A stretch of DNA of 64,000 nt from Paraburkholderia heleia NBRC 101817 (GCF_000739775.1 NZ_BBJH01000019.1:62001-126000); one strand, 5' to 3'; shown: positions 8,788 through 17,630, counted from the first letter of the stretch. Translations and numbers: made by a program. Notes: generated from the sequence alone by a model not told the origin.

Positions 8788-8810
8788 GCCCCCGGCATCG
8801 TGCCGAGGGC
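8788..8810 (-). terminator. Hairpin between potF and potG (partial terminator)
   Basis: On the minus strand GCCCTCGGCA / TGCCGGGGGC pair around a 3-base loop, followed by TTTG. It lies 44 bases after the potF stop and upstream of potG. A leaky terminator or 3'-stabilising hairpin here would let the binding protein be made in excess over the membrane complex, as is common in ABC operons. Confidence 0.5.
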
Positions 8811-8854
8811 TCGGGGTAAAACGGGATCGAATTTCAACCGCGGCTGCGACCGCG

Positions 8855-9955
8855 TCAGCGGCCCGACTTGAACTCGGTCCACAGACGCGTCTGCAGGCGC
8901 TGGATCTCAGGCGGCAGCGGCTTGAGCAGGAACAGCGTCTTCAGGACTTCGGGCGGCGGGTAGACGGCCGGGTCGTTGGCGATGTCCTTGTCCACGTACT
9001 TGCGCGCTTCCGCGTTCGCGCTCGGGTAGTAGACCGAGTTCGTGATCGCTGCGTGGACCTGCGGCGTCTCGATGTAGTTGATCCACTCGTACGCGGCTTC
9101 CTTGTGCTGGGCATCCTTCGGGATGGTCATCACGTCAAACCAGATCGGCGCGCCGCCCTTCGGGATGTAGTACTCGATCTTGTAGGGCTTCTTCGCGTCG
9201 ATGGCGCGGTGCTTGGCGATCACGACGTCGCCCGACCAGCCGTACGCGAAGCAGATGTCGCCGCCCACTAGGTCGTTGATGTAGCCCGACGAGTTGAACT
9301 GCGTGATGTACGGGCGGATCTTCTTCATCATCGCGAGCGCGGCGCGATAGTCGTCCGGGTTCGTCGAGAGCGGGTCCTTGCCGATGTAGTGCAGCGCGGC
9401 CGCGAACATCTGGTCCGGCGCGTCGAGCACGGACACGCCGCAGGCCTTCAGCTTCGAGATGTTCTCGGGCTTGAAGAGGATGTCCCAGTTGTCGAGCGGC
9501 ACGTTCTTGCCGAGGATCTGCTGAGCCTTCGTGACGTTGTAGGCGAGACCCGTCGTGCCATACGCCCAGGGCACCGCGTACTTGTTGCCGGGATCCGCGC
9601 CGGCAACGAGCGCCATCAGTTGCGGATCGAGGTACTTGAGGTTGGGGATCTTCGACTTGTCGAGCGGCGCGAAAATGCCGGCGGCGATCTGCTTGCCCGC
9701 GTAATTGCTGGTCGGCACAACGATGTCGTAGCCCGAGTTGCCCGCGAGCAGCTTGGCCTGGAGCGTGTCGTCGCTGTCGTAGTTGTCGTACTTGACCTGA
9801 ATGCCGGTCTGCTTCGTGAAGTTCGGAATCGTGTCCTTGGCGATGTAATCGGACCAGTTGTACACGTTCAGCTGCGTGTCCTTCGCCACCGTCGTCATCC
9901 ATGGCGCCGCGCACAGCGCGAGCGCGGCCAGTTGCGCCACAACCCCTTTCTTCAT
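8855..9955 (-). CDS. potF: Putrescine-binding periplasmic protein PotF
   Basis: The 366-residue protein starts with a signal peptide (MKKGVVAQLAALALCAAPWM, cleavage near residue 24) and continues with LNVYNWSDYIAKDTIPNF, the N-terminal signature of PotF/PotD. Tryptophan and acidic residues that bind polyamine amines in this family occur in the expected segments (YNWSDY, CFAYGWSGDVVI). It captures putrescine in the periplasm and delivers it to PotGHI. It is the first gene of the operon. Confidence 0.92.
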   Translation of the reverse strand: MKKGVVAQLAALALCAAPWMTTVAKDTQLNVYNWSDYIAKDTIPNFTKQTGIQVKYDNYDSDDTLQAKLLAGNSGYDIVVPTSNYAGKQIAAGIFAPLDKSKIPNLKYLDPQLMALVAGADPGNKYAVPWAYGTTGLAYNVTKAQQILGKNVPLDNWDILFKPENISKLKACGVSVLDAPDQMFAAALHYIGKDPLSTNPDDYRAALAMMKKIRPYITQFNSSGYINDLVGGDICFAYGWSGDVVIAKHRAIDAKKPYKIEYYIPKGGAPIWFDVMTIPKDAQHKEAAYEWINYIETPQVHAAITNSVYYPSANAEARKYVDKDIANDPAVYPPPEVLKTLFLLKPLPPEIQRLQTRLWTEFKSGR

Positions 9956-10420
9956 CCCGTTCTCCGATCCTGACCGGCTCCGGCCGGCTGCCTGCCTTGC
10001 TTCGTGCCGTGCCTCGTGTCACCTGCGCACGGCTCCCCTGACTTTCCCAGAACCTACCATCAAACCCGCCATGCAAGAAATAAAATGCGGGCGTGTCGCG
10101 CAAACGGAACATGGGCCGTGGCAACACGGCAAGCCGCGCGGACGGTAAATCGCGCGCAATTTTAGCCGTTTCACGGGCCGTGTCCACAAAAAACAACTTC
10201 GATGGCGTATGCGCGCGACGCCGGGCTTCTGGCGGGACGCGGCGGCGCCCTCCACCTTGCTATCGCCTTGCAGCGGCGTGGCCGATTCATCGCGCATCGC
10301 ACGTCGCCGCGGCTCGCCTTGGGGGCGCGGGCGGCCGCCCCGTTCCGTATCGGATAACATAGTGGCGTTTCGTACCGAAGCCGGCGCGCGCGACGCCCGG
10401 CCACGCCCCAAGGCTCCACA
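9956..10420. other. Intergenic region, 465 bases, between divergent potF and DUF1289 genes
   Basis: No supportable gene lies here. It must hold the potF promoter (minus strand) and the promoter of the small DUF1289 gene (plus strand). I could not identify convincing -35/-10 pairs. Base composition is slightly more A/T-rich near 10070-10090 and 10180-10200. Confidence 0.5.
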
Positions 10421-10624
10421 ATGGCATCCAATCTCCACGATCTCCCCGATAGCCCGTGCATCGGTGTGTGCTCGACACTTTTCGACGACGTCTGCAAAGG
10501 CTGCGGGCGCACCGCCGTGGAAGTCTCCAACTGGGTTTTTCTGAGCGGCGAGGAAAAACGCGCCGTGTGGGAGCGCATCGAACGCGACGGCACCGCCATG
10601 CGCTTCCAGAAAGACCGCGCCTGA
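10421..10624 (+). CDS. DUF1289 small cysteine-rich protein
   Basis: The 67-residue protein carries the family pattern SPCIGVCSTLFDDVCKGCGR, with four cysteines spaced CxxxC and CxxC, followed by a Trp-containing helix (WVFLSGEEKRAVWERI). This is the DUF1289 (YdhL-like) family, predicted to bind iron-sulfur or zinc; its function is unknown. It stands alone, with a hairpin directly behind its stop. The full-length match in the usual size range makes the gene call firm although the role is not. Confidence 0.85.
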   Translation: MASNLHDLPDSPCIGVCSTLFDDVCKGCGRTAVEVSNWVFLSGEEKRAVWERIERDGTAMRFQKDRA

Positions 10625-10631
10625 ACGCGGA

Positions 10632-10658
10632 TAAAAAAACGCCGGACAAGCCGGCGTT
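10632..10658 (-). terminator. Intrinsic terminator of ompW
   Basis: AACGCCGG / CCGGCGTT with a 5-base loop, followed on the minus strand by TTTTTTAT. It lies 27 bases after the ompW stop and just behind the convergent DUF1289 gene. Confidence 0.85.
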
Positions 10659-10684
10659 CGAAAAAGCAATGGTCAGGCGATCGA

Positions 10685-11329
10685 TCAGAACTTCATGCCG
10701 ACGCCCAGACCTACCACGAGCGGATCGATATGCAGCGTGCCGAGAGGCGTGCCACCCAGCGACGCGTCGGTGCGCATCCAGATCTTCTTGATATCCGCGT
10801 TCACGAAGATGCGCTTCGTGACCTGGAAGTCGATGCCGAACTGCAGCGCCGGACCCCAGCTGTGGTTGTCGATCGAAACCGACTGGCCGCCTGCGTGCAG
10901 ACCGTTGTTGTAGAACAGCGTGTAGTTGATGCCTGCACCCACGTACGGCCGCACCCTGCCCGCGTTGTTGAAGTGATACTGCAGCAACAGCGTAGGCGGC
11001 AGCACGCCCACGCCGCCGAGTGCCCCGATATTCGACGTCACCTGGTTGCGCGACGTACCGAGAATCAGCTCGACGCCGATGTTGTTGGTCGCCATGTAGG
11101 TGAAGTCGAGCTCGGGCACGATGGCGTTGTTCACGTCCGCGCCAAGCGCGCCGAGCGGACCGCTGCCGCGTGCGTCCGGGGCAATCTCGATCGCGCGCAG
11201 GCGCACCAGCCAGTCGCCTGCGTAAATGCCCGAGTCGGGAGAACCGGCCGCGCTGGCCGGCGCTGCCAGGAAGGCCGCGCCCATGGTGAGCGCAGCAGTT
11301 GCGGCCGCCTTTCTAATTGCTTTATACAT
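10685..11329 (-). CDS. ompW: OmpW-family outer membrane protein
   Basis: The 214-residue protein has a signal peptide (cleavage near residue 27, ...APASA-AGSP), alternating beta-strand segments and a terminal GLGVGMKF ending in Phe, as in eight-stranded outer membrane barrels recognised by BAM. Segments such as VPELDFTYMATNNIGVELIL and RPYVGAGINYTLFYN are typical of OmpW. The family forms a narrow hydrophobic channel. A perfect FNR-type box lies 72 bases upstream of the start (11401-11414), matching the known oxygen control of ompW in enterobacteria. It has its own terminator and is a single-gene unit. Confidence 0.9.
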   Translation of the reverse strand: MYKAIRKAAATAALTMGAAFLAAPASAAGSPDSGIYAGDWLVRLRAIEIAPDARGSGPLGALGADVNNAIVPELDFTYMATNNIGVELILGTSRNQVTSNIGALGGVGVLPPTLLLQYHFNNAGRVRPYVGAGINYTLFYNNGLHAGGQSVSIDNHSWGPALQFGIDFQVTKRIFVNADIKKIWMRTDASLGGTPLGTLHIDPLVVGLGVGMKF

Positions 11330-11400
11330 CGTTAATCCCCGTGTCTGTAGGTCTAGCCTTTAAGGCCTACAAATTGTCAGAGACGGAGTCCGGCGGTGTT

Positions 11401-11414
11401 TTGATACGTATCAA
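11401..11414. promoter_or_regulatory. Perfect FNR/Anr-type box upstream of ompW
   Basis: TTGATACGTATCAA is an exact match to the FNR consensus TTGAT-N4-ATCAA and a perfect palindrome. Its centre lies 78 bases before the ompW start. If it acts as a class II activator site at -41.5, transcription would begin about 37 bases before the ATG, and the -10-like GACAAT at 11374-11379 is near the required place. The box overlaps the last codon of the upstream nitronate monooxygenase gene. Confidence 0.7.
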
Positions 11415-12601
11415 GCCAGTGCGAAGGCAGCTCGTTGTGCGACCGCAGGTCGCGCAGCCCCGGTCAGCAGCAACTCCAGCAGGTCGCGGACGCTGCGGAT
11501 CGCGTTGCCGAACGGCAACGCCTCACGCCCGCGGAAGAACAGGCCGTTCGCGACGTCGCCGCGTAACGCCGCAGCAAGGCGCGTGTCGATGCAGAAGTGA
11601 CCGAACTTCTCGATGCCGTCGCGCAGCCCGCAGGCCGAAAGACATTCGAGACCGGTTGGGCAAGCAAGCTTGAGCGAGCCGATCTTGGTGCGAATGCGCG
11701 ACTCGTTGCGCAAGTAACGTTCGAGCCACGGCGTTTTCACCGCGCGTGCGGGCAGGCCCGTCACACTCACGAACTCGACGATGTCTTCAGGCTTCGCGTC
11801 GGCGAGCACGCGCTTGAAGTCGGGGTGTGCATCGCCCTCCTCGGTCACCGCGAACGGCGTGCCGACCTGCACGCCGTTCGCACCCGCCTCGAGCCATTTG
11901 CGCACGGCCTCGTGGCTGTTCACGCCGCCCGCCACGACGAGCGGCACATCGCGTCGCGAAATGCCGAGCGTGGCATAGACGCCTTCGAGTTCCTCGAAGA
12001 TCTGCGTGAAGGCAAAGCGCTCGCTGCCCATGTCGGCGATGTCGGTCACGCCGAGATGGCCGCCCGCATGGGCAGGATGCTCGATCACGATGGCGTCGGG
12101 CAGGCGGCCCTTCTTCATCCACTTCTTGAGCACGAGCGCGACGCCCCGCGCGTCGGACAGGATCGGCACGAGTGCGACATCCACGCCCGCCGTGAGGTCG
12201 GGCAGATCGAGCGGCAAGCCGGCGCCCATGACGATGGCGTCGGCGCCGTTCTCACAGGCGGTGCGCACGTAGTCGGCGTGGGCGTTCACCGCCTTCATGA
12301 CGTTCACCGCGATCATGCCGTTGCCGCCTGCGAGCTTGCGTGCCGCCGCGATTTCGCGGCCGAGTGCGATCAGGTTCGCGCGAGCGAGCGTTCCGTGCCG
12401 CGGGTCCGTGCGGCACATTTCCATGAGATCGCCATGATGATGGCGCAGGTCGATGCTCGCGATCGTGCCGAGTGCGCCCTCACGCGCGACACTGCCAGCA
12501 AGCCGGTGTGCCGAAATGCCGACACCCATACCGCCCTGCACGACGGGCAGGAGTTGACGACCGCGAATCTGGAGCGGAGCGAAGGAGTGTCCAGGAAACA
12601 T
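11411..12601 (-). CDS. Nitronate monooxygenase family protein
   Basis: The 396-residue TIM-barrel flavoprotein matches the 2-nitropropane dioxygenase/NMO family: an N-terminal LLPVVQGGMGVGIS motif, central AHAGGHLG for FMN phosphate, and GANGVQVGTPFAVTEEGDAH. Members oxidise propionate-3-nitronate or related alkyl nitronates; some act on other substrates. Start 12601 (MFPGHSFAPLQIRG) matches the family N-terminus, though it has no strong ribosome-binding site. The C-terminal 100 residues are Cys-containing (ACPTGLECLSACGLRDG), a longer tail than in the shortest members. An FNR-like box lies 55 bases upstream. Confidence 0.82.
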   Translation of the reverse strand: MFPGHSFAPLQIRGRQLLPVVQGGMGVGISAHRLAGSVAREGALGTIASIDLRHHHGDLMEMCRTDPRHGTLARANLIALGREIAAARKLAGGNGMIAVNVMKAVNAHADYVRTACENGADAIVMGAGLPLDLPDLTAGVDVALVPILSDARGVALVLKKWMKKGRLPDAIVIEHPAHAGGHLGVTDIADMGSERFAFTQIFEELEGVYATLGISRRDVPLVVAGGVNSHEAVRKWLEAGANGVQVGTPFAVTEEGDAHPDFKRVLADAKPEDIVEFVSVTGLPARAVKTPWLERYLRNESRIRTKIGSLKLACPTGLECLSACGLRDGIEKFGHFCIDTRLAAALRGDVANGLFFRGREALPFGNAIRSVRDLLELLLTGAARPAVAQRAAFALA

Positions 12602-12656
12602 GTTGTGCTCTGTCGATGACAAAGCGCTTATGGTCGCGCGTGCCCCACATATGACA

Positions 12657-12670
12657 TTGACATGTATCAA
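12657..12670. promoter_or_regulatory. FNR/Anr-like box upstream of nitronate monooxygenase gene
   Basis: TTGACATGTATCAA matches TTGAC-N4-ATCAA, one base from the FNR consensus and within the range accepted by Anr/Dnr proteins. Its centre is about 62 bases before the start codon, consistent with activation at -41.5 and a leader of about 20 bases. It closely resembles the perfect box at 11401-11414. Confidence 0.55.
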
Positions 12671-12766
12671 ACGTAAACGCGGACCTCCGTGAAGAAGCCC
12701 GCGTTTATGACTTGCATCAACACGTCGCATTAAAAGATTTGCGATAGCGCGCGACGAGATGCCTCA

Positions 12767-14200
12767 TCAGCCCTTCGGCACCTTGAACTGCATCGACTTG
12801 TATTCCAGATACTCCTCAAGGCCGTAGGCGCCGTTTTCGCGGCCGTGTCCCGACTGCTTGAAGCCGCCGAAGGGCGCGGCCATGTTCCAGGCACCGCCGT
12901 TGATGTCGATCTGGCCCGTGCGAATCCGGCGCGCCACGCGCATCGCGCGCTCGTCGCTGCCGGCCCAGACCGCACCGCCGAGGCCGTAGAGCGAGTCGTT
13001 GGCGATCGCCACGGCGTCGTCTTCGTCCTTCGCCGTGAGGATCGTCAGCACCGGGCCGAAGATCTCTTCCTGCGCGATGGCCGCGTCGCGCGGCACGCGG
13101 CCGAACACGGTCGGCTTCACGAAGAAGCCCTGCGTCACGCCCTCCGGCATGCCGGGGCCGCCCGTCACGAGTTCGGCGCCGTCGGCCATGCCGCGCTCGA
13201 TGTAGTGCAGAACGCGCTCCTGCTGCACTTTCGAGGCGAGGGGGCCGAGCTTCGCTTTCTCGTCGCGCGGGTCGCCCACTTTGAAGGCCTCCGCAGCCTG
13301 CTTCGCGAGCTCCCGCGCTTCTTCGTAGCGCGACTCCGGCACGATCATGCGCGTGTGGGCCGAGCAGGTCTGCCCCGAGTTGAGGAAGCACGCACCCACC
13401 GTGCCTTTCACGGCGGCCGCGAAATCGGCGTCGTCCAGCACGACGGAGGCCGATTTGCCGCCCAGCTCCAGCGCGACGCGCTTGACCGTGGCCGACGCGA
13501 CCTCCGACACGCGTTTGCCCGCACGCGTCGAGCCGGTGAACGACACCATGTCGACGTCCGGGTGGCGCGCGAGCAACTCGCCCACCACCGGACCATAGCC
13601 CGTCACGAGGTTGAACACACCGGCGGGCAGGCCGGCTTCGTGGATGGCCTCGGCGAGCACGAACGCATTGAGCGGCGCGACCTCGGAGGGCTTGAGCACG
13701 ACGGTGCAGCCGGCGGCGAGTGCGGCGGCGACCTTGAGCGTGATCTGGTTGAGCGGATAGTTCCAGGGCGTGATGGCCGCGACGACGCCCACCGGTTCGC
13801 GCACGACGAGCGAGTTGCCCACGCGCTCCTCGTACTGGAACTCGCTTGCAAGCTGCGCGTAAGCGCCCCAGTTGTAGACCGGGCCGCCCACCTGGATCGC
13901 GCGCGCGAGCTTGAGCGGCATGCCGACTTCGCCTGCGATCAACTGCGCGAGTTCGTCGGTGCGGGCCTTGAGGTTGTCGGCGATTTTCTGCAGATACGCC
14001 CCGCGCCCGGCGGCGGGCGTCGCGGCCCAGCCGTCGAAGGCGGCGCGCGCGGCGGCGACGGCCGCTTCGGCATCGGCTTCGACGCCCTCGGGGATGCGGC
14101 CCATCACCGCCTCGGTGCCCGAGTCGGTCACGTCGATCGTGCCCTTGCCGTGCGGGGCGACCCATTGGCCGTCGATGTAGAACTGCGTGTAGTCGTTCAT
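12767..14200 (-). CDS. NAD(P)-dependent aldehyde dehydrogenase
   Basis: The 477-residue protein has the main aldehyde dehydrogenase motifs: WNYPLNQITLK for cofactor binding, FTGSTRAGKRV, the catalytic Glu region LELGGKSASVVLDD (about residue 247) and the catalytic Cys in NSGQTCSA (about 278), then EEIFGPVLTI. It oxidises an aldehyde to the acid with NAD or NADP. The start at 14200 (MNDYTQFYIDGQWV) is where the family homology begins; the open frame extends further upstream without support. The substrate is not predictable from the sequence, and no partner genes are adjacent. Confidence 0.9.
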   Translation of the reverse strand: MNDYTQFYIDGQWVAPHGKGTIDVTDSGTEAVMGRIPEGVEADAEAAVAAARAAFDGWAATPAAGRGAYLQKIADNLKARTDELAQLIAGEVGMPLKLARAIQVGGPVYNWGAYAQLASEFQYEERVGNSLVVREPVGVVAAITPWNYPLNQITLKVAAALAAGCTVVLKPSEVAPLNAFVLAEAIHEAGLPAGVFNLVTGYGPVVGELLARHPDVDMVSFTGSTRAGKRVSEVASATVKRVALELGGKSASVVLDDADFAAAVKGTVGACFLNSGQTCSAHTRMIVPESRYEEARELAKQAAEAFKVGDPRDEKAKLGPLASKVQQERVLHYIERGMADGAELVTGGPGMPEGVTQGFFVKPTVFGRVPRDAAIAQEEIFGPVLTILTAKDEDDAVAIANDSLYGLGGAVWAGSDERAMRVARRIRTGQIDINGGAWNMAAPFGGFKQSGHGRENGAYGLEEYLEYKSMQFKVPKG

Positions 14201-14315
14201 GGGTGTGCTCCTGTCTGCGTGTGTCTTGTCCACGCGTATTTGCGGCTGCGCGCGGCGATTCCGCATTCTAGCGTGGTTGACGCATACGTAAAGCAGACCG
14301 CAGCGGCCCAAAAAC

Positions 14316-14351
14316 AAAACGGGCGACGCTCACACACGCGCCGCCCGTTTT
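14316..14351 (-). terminator. Intrinsic terminator after ybiT
   Basis: AAAACGGGCG / CGCCCGTTTT pair across a 16-base loop, followed on the minus strand by GTTTTTGGG. It lies 30 bases after the ybiT stop. Confidence 0.75.
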
Positions 14352-14380
14352 CATTTCACGCCTCGATCAGCGACCGAAAC

Positions 14381-15973
14381 TCATTGCAGCCCCTGGCTGG
14401 CCAGGAAGTCCTCATAGTTGCCGCTGTAGTCCTTGACCGTGCCGTCGGTCTTCACCTCGATGATGCGGTTGGCGAGGCCGTTCACGAACTCGCGGTCGTG
14501 CGACACGAAAACGAGCGTGCCTTCGAACTTTTCGAGCGCGATCTGCAGCGACTCGATCGACTCCATGTCCATGTGGTTCGTGGGCTCGTCCATGAGCAGC
14601 ACGTTGTGGCGGCCGAGCATCAGCTTGCCCCAGATCATGCGGCCCTTCTCGCCGCCCGACAGCACCTTGACCGACTTCTTGATGTCGTCCGCATTGAAGA
14701 GCAGGCGGCCCAGCGTGCCGCGCACCGACTGCTCGTCGTCGCCTTCCTGGCGGTACTGGTCGATCCAGTCCATCAGCGTGACGTCGGCCGGGAACTCTTC
14801 ATACGTGTCCTGCGGCATGTAGCCGACGTTCGCGTTTTCCGCCCACTTCACCGAGCCGTTATCGACGGCCAGGTTGCCGAGCAGCGAGCGCAGCAGCGTG
14901 GTCTTGCCCGCGCCGTTCTCGCCGATGATCGCGATGCGCTCGCCCGGTTGCACGCTGATGCTGAGCTTGTTGAAGATGCGGCGCTCGTACGTCTTCGTGA
15001 TCTCTTCCGCAACCACGACGATGTTGTGCAGCTTCTTCTCGAACTCGAAGCGGATAAACGGGTTCTGGCGCGACGAAGGCTTGAATTCCTCGATCTTGAT
15101 CTTGTCGATCATCTTCAGACGGCTGGTGGCCTGACGCGCCTTCGACTTGTTCGCCGAGAAGCGACGCACGAAGTCCTGCAGGTCGGCCACGCGCTCCTTC
15201 GCCTTCTGGTTCGCGGCCTGCTGACGCTCGCGCGCCTGCGCCGACGCGAGCATGTAGTCGTCGTAGTTGCCCGGCCAGACCTTCAGCGTGCCGTAGTCCA
15301 TGTCCGCCATGTGCGTGCAGACCTGGTTCAGGAAGTGTCGATCGTGGGAGATGATGATCATCGTGGAGTTGTACTCGTTGAGCACATCTTCCAGCCAGCG
15401 GATCGAGTTGATGTCGAGGTTGTTGGTCGGTTCGTCGAGCAGCAGCACGTCGGGCTTCGAGAACAGCGCCTGCGCGAGCAGCACGCGCAGCTTCCAGCCC
15501 GGCGCCACGCCGCTCATCGGCCCATTGTGGAATTCCGTGCCGATGCCGATGCCGAGCAGCAGCTCGCCCGCGCGCGCTTCGGCCGTGTAGCCGTCGTACT
15601 CGGCGAACTTCGCTTCGAGTTCGGCGGCATGCATGTAGTCGTCGTCGGTGGCTTCGGGGTTCGCGTAGATCGCGTCGCGCTCGGTCATCGCGGCCCACAT
15701 TTCGGTGTGGCCCATCATGACGACGTCGAGCACGCGCACGTCTTCGTAGGCGAACTGGTCCTGGCGCAGCTTGCCCAGACGCACGTTCGGCTCGAGGATG
15801 ACATTGCCCGAACTCTGCTCGAGATCCCCACCGAGGATCTTCATGAACGTGGATTTGCCGCAACCGTTCGCGCCGATCAGGCCATAGCGGTTGCCTTCGC
15901 CGAATTTGACCGAGATGTTCTCGAACAAGGGCTTCGGCCCGAATTGCATGGTGATGTTGGCGGTAGAGAGCAC
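14381..15973 (-). CDS. ybiT: ABC-F ATPase, YbiT type
   Basis: The 530-residue protein begins MLSTANITMQFGPKPLFENI and contains two ATP-binding domains without membrane segments (Walker A GANGCGKST near 39 and GENGAGKTT in the second half; signatures APGWKLRVLLAQAL and LSGGEKGRMIWGKL). The linker between the domains holds the charged ABC-tran extension. The sequence resembles E. coli YbiT almost throughout. ABC-F proteins bind the ribosomal E site and ease stalled or slow peptide-bond formation. The gene stands alone with its own terminator. Confidence 0.92.
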   Translation of the reverse strand: MLSTANITMQFGPKPLFENISVKFGEGNRYGLIGANGCGKSTFMKILGGDLEQSSGNVILEPNVRLGKLRQDQFAYEDVRVLDVVMMGHTEMWAAMTERDAIYANPEATDDDYMHAAELEAKFAEYDGYTAEARAGELLLGIGIGTEFHNGPMSGVAPGWKLRVLLAQALFSKPDVLLLDEPTNNLDINSIRWLEDVLNEYNSTMIIISHDRHFLNQVCTHMADMDYGTLKVWPGNYDDYMLASAQARERQQAANQKAKERVADLQDFVRRFSANKSKARQATSRLKMIDKIKIEEFKPSSRQNPFIRFEFEKKLHNIVVVAEEITKTYERRIFNKLSISVQPGERIAIIGENGAGKTTLLRSLLGNLAVDNGSVKWAENANVGYMPQDTYEEFPADVTLMDWIDQYRQEGDDEQSVRGTLGRLLFNADDIKKSVKVLSGGEKGRMIWGKLMLGRHNVLLMDEPTNHMDMESIESLQIALEKFEGTLVFVSHDREFVNGLANRIIEVKTDGTVKDYSGNYEDFLASQGLQ

Positions 15974-16182
15974 AGCGCGTCCCGGAAAGTAGATCGACGA
16001 AAAACCTGTAATTTTAGCAGGTTATGCCACTTCGCGCGTGACTTCCAGCCGCGCGGACAACACTGCCCCGCGCAGCATGACACGGCAAGAAGTGAGCAAT
16101 GTGAAGGCCGCCACGGGGCCGCCACGAAAGCCGGTTACAACGGGGCCGCATCGCCTGCGAGGCCTGTGCGCGCCCGCCCCGC

Positions 16183-17082
16183 TCAGGCTTCTCCGGTGCG
16201 CGGCGTGTGCAGCACCTCGATGAAGCCCGAAAAGTCGGCCTGCGCGAGGCCCATGGCCGCCGCCAGACGCAGCAATTGCTGGACCGTGCCCGAGACGGGC
16301 ATGGGCGTGCCGGTCTGCGCGGCCGCTGCGGCGATCGTGTCCACGTCTTTCTGGAACGTTTTGAGCGCGCCGATGGATTCGAGCCCGTCCTGCGTCATGC
16401 GCGGCACGAACGTGCGCAGCAGCGTCGAATCGGCCCAGCCGCCCGCAAGCGCTTCGGGCAGCTTTGCCGCGTCGATGCCGCTGCGCCGCGCGAGGCTCAC
16501 CGCTTCGGCAATCGCAGCGACCGTGGCCGTGACGATGGCCTGGTTGCACAGCTTGGTGGTCTGGCCCGCGCCCACGCCGCCCATGTGGGTCACGCGCGAC
16601 GCGTAGGCGCCGAGGATCGGCGTAACGGCTTCGACGTCGGCTGCTGCGCCACCCGCCATGATGGCCAGCGTGCCGTTCTGCGCACCCGCTACGCCACCGG
16701 AGACCGGCGCGTCGACCCAGCCCGCGCCGAAGGCCGCCGCGCGCTCTGCGAGCCTGCGTGTCGCGTCGGGAGGAATACTCGAATGATCGACGATGCGGCG
16801 CACGCGCACGCTCTCGCCGGCCGCACCGGCGAACAGGCCGTGCTCGCCGAACACCACCTGCTCGACCGCCGCCGCGTCGGCGACGCACAGCAACACCACG
16901 TCGGCCTCGCGCGCGAGGTCGCCAGGCATCGCGGCAACCTGCGCGCCGTCGGCGATCAGCGCCTCGGCCTTCGCCGGCGTGCGGTTCCACACGCGAACCG
17001 CGTGCCCGGCGTGCAGCAAATGACGGATCATCGGCGCGCCCATCAGCCCCGGTCCGCAAAAACCCAATACCTGCCCGTCCAT
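16183..17082 (-). CDS. NAD(P)-dependent beta-hydroxyacid dehydrogenase (3-hydroxyisobutyrate dehydrogenase family)
   Basis: The 299-residue protein starts with a nucleotide-binding fold (GFCGPGLMGAPMIRHLLHAG), then shows the substrate-binding signature DAPVSGGVAGAQNGTLAIMA and the catalytic-lysine segment GAGQTTKLCNQAIV. These define the 3-hydroxyisobutyrate/tartronate semialdehyde/glyoxylate reductase family. A member near a glyoxylate-producing pathway could reduce tartronate semialdehyde or glyoxylate, but it is separated from the purine island by the dodecin gene, so this is only a suggestion. The start at 17082 (MDGQVLGF) fits the family N-terminus. Confidence 0.85.
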   Translation of the reverse strand: MDGQVLGFCGPGLMGAPMIRHLLHAGHAVRVWNRTPAKAEALIADGAQVAAMPGDLAREADVVLLCVADAAAVEQVVFGEHGLFAGAAGESVRVRRIVDHSSIPPDATRRLAERAAAFGAGWVDAPVSGGVAGAQNGTLAIMAGGAAADVEAVTPILGAYASRVTHMGGVGAGQTTKLCNQAIVTATVAAIAEAVSLARRSGIDAAKLPEALAGGWADSTLLRTFVPRMTQDGLESIGALKTFQKDVDTIAAAAAQTGTPMPVSGTVQQLLRLAAAMGLAQADFSGFIEVLHTPRTGEA

Positions 17083-17271
17083 CCTCTCTGTCTCCTGTCG
17101 ATCGCCGTTGCGCTTTCACGCCTGCAAAACGGGCACATCGAATGCGCGTTTTCGCGCGAGGCGCCATGATAACCGGCGCCGGGCCTCTCTCATCTTTGCC
17201 CTTGCGCCCCGGTCCGTTACCTATACTCGATTGACGCGCCGACACCGCGCAACCCACGAGGAGGCACTGCC

Positions 17272-17481
17272 ATGAACGACCACGTCTACAAGCAGATCGA
17301 GCTTACCGGCTCGTCCAAGGTGTCCAGCGACGACGCCATTCGCTGCGCCATCGTGCGGGCTTCGAAGACGCTGCGTAACCTGCACTGGTTCGAGGTCGTG
17401 GAAACGCGCGGCCTGATCGAAAACGATCAGGTCTCGCACTGGCAGGTCACGATCAAGGTGGGGATGCGCATCGATGACTGA
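17272..17481 (+). CDS. Dodecin family protein
   Basis: The 69-residue protein (MNDHVYKQIELTGSSKVSSD ... HWFEVVETRGLIEN ... HWQVTIKVGMRIDD) matches dodecin in length and pattern, including Trp and Gln in the flavin-sandwiching region. Dodecins form hollow dodecamers that bind riboflavin, FMN or coenzyme A and buffer free flavin. A GAGG ribosome-binding site lies 9 bases before the ATG. A strong hairpin follows. It is a single-gene unit. Confidence 0.92.
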   Translation: MNDHVYKQIELTGSSKVSSDDAIRCAIVRASKTLRNLHWFEVVETRGLIENDQVSHWQVTIKVGMRIDD

Positions 17482-17511
17482 CGCGACGCTGCGCTGCGCC
17501 GCGAGAAAGCC

Positions 17512-17551
17512 AAACGGCTGCGCCCGCCTCCAAGGCGGCGTGCAGCCGTTT
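17512..17551. terminator. Hairpin between dodecin gene and BMP binding-protein gene
   Basis: AAACGGCTGC pairs with GCAGCCGTTT, extended by GCC/GGC inner pairs, between two convergent genes. Poly-T is short on both sides, so it may act in both directions with moderate strength. Confidence 0.65.
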
Positions 17552-17630
17552 CACGTGCGAACGCGCGAATCGTAGGAAGAATGTACTCGCACCCGCGCCG
17601 CATAAGACAGCGCGAGCGCCCGGCTCATGC

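Noticed and set aside
12845..16606. A 1253-codon open frame on the plus strand
   Set aside because: It is antisense to the aldehyde dehydrogenase and ybiT genes. Such long antisense frames arise from high-GC codon bias; its residues are dominated by Arg, His, Ala and Glu and show no family motif.
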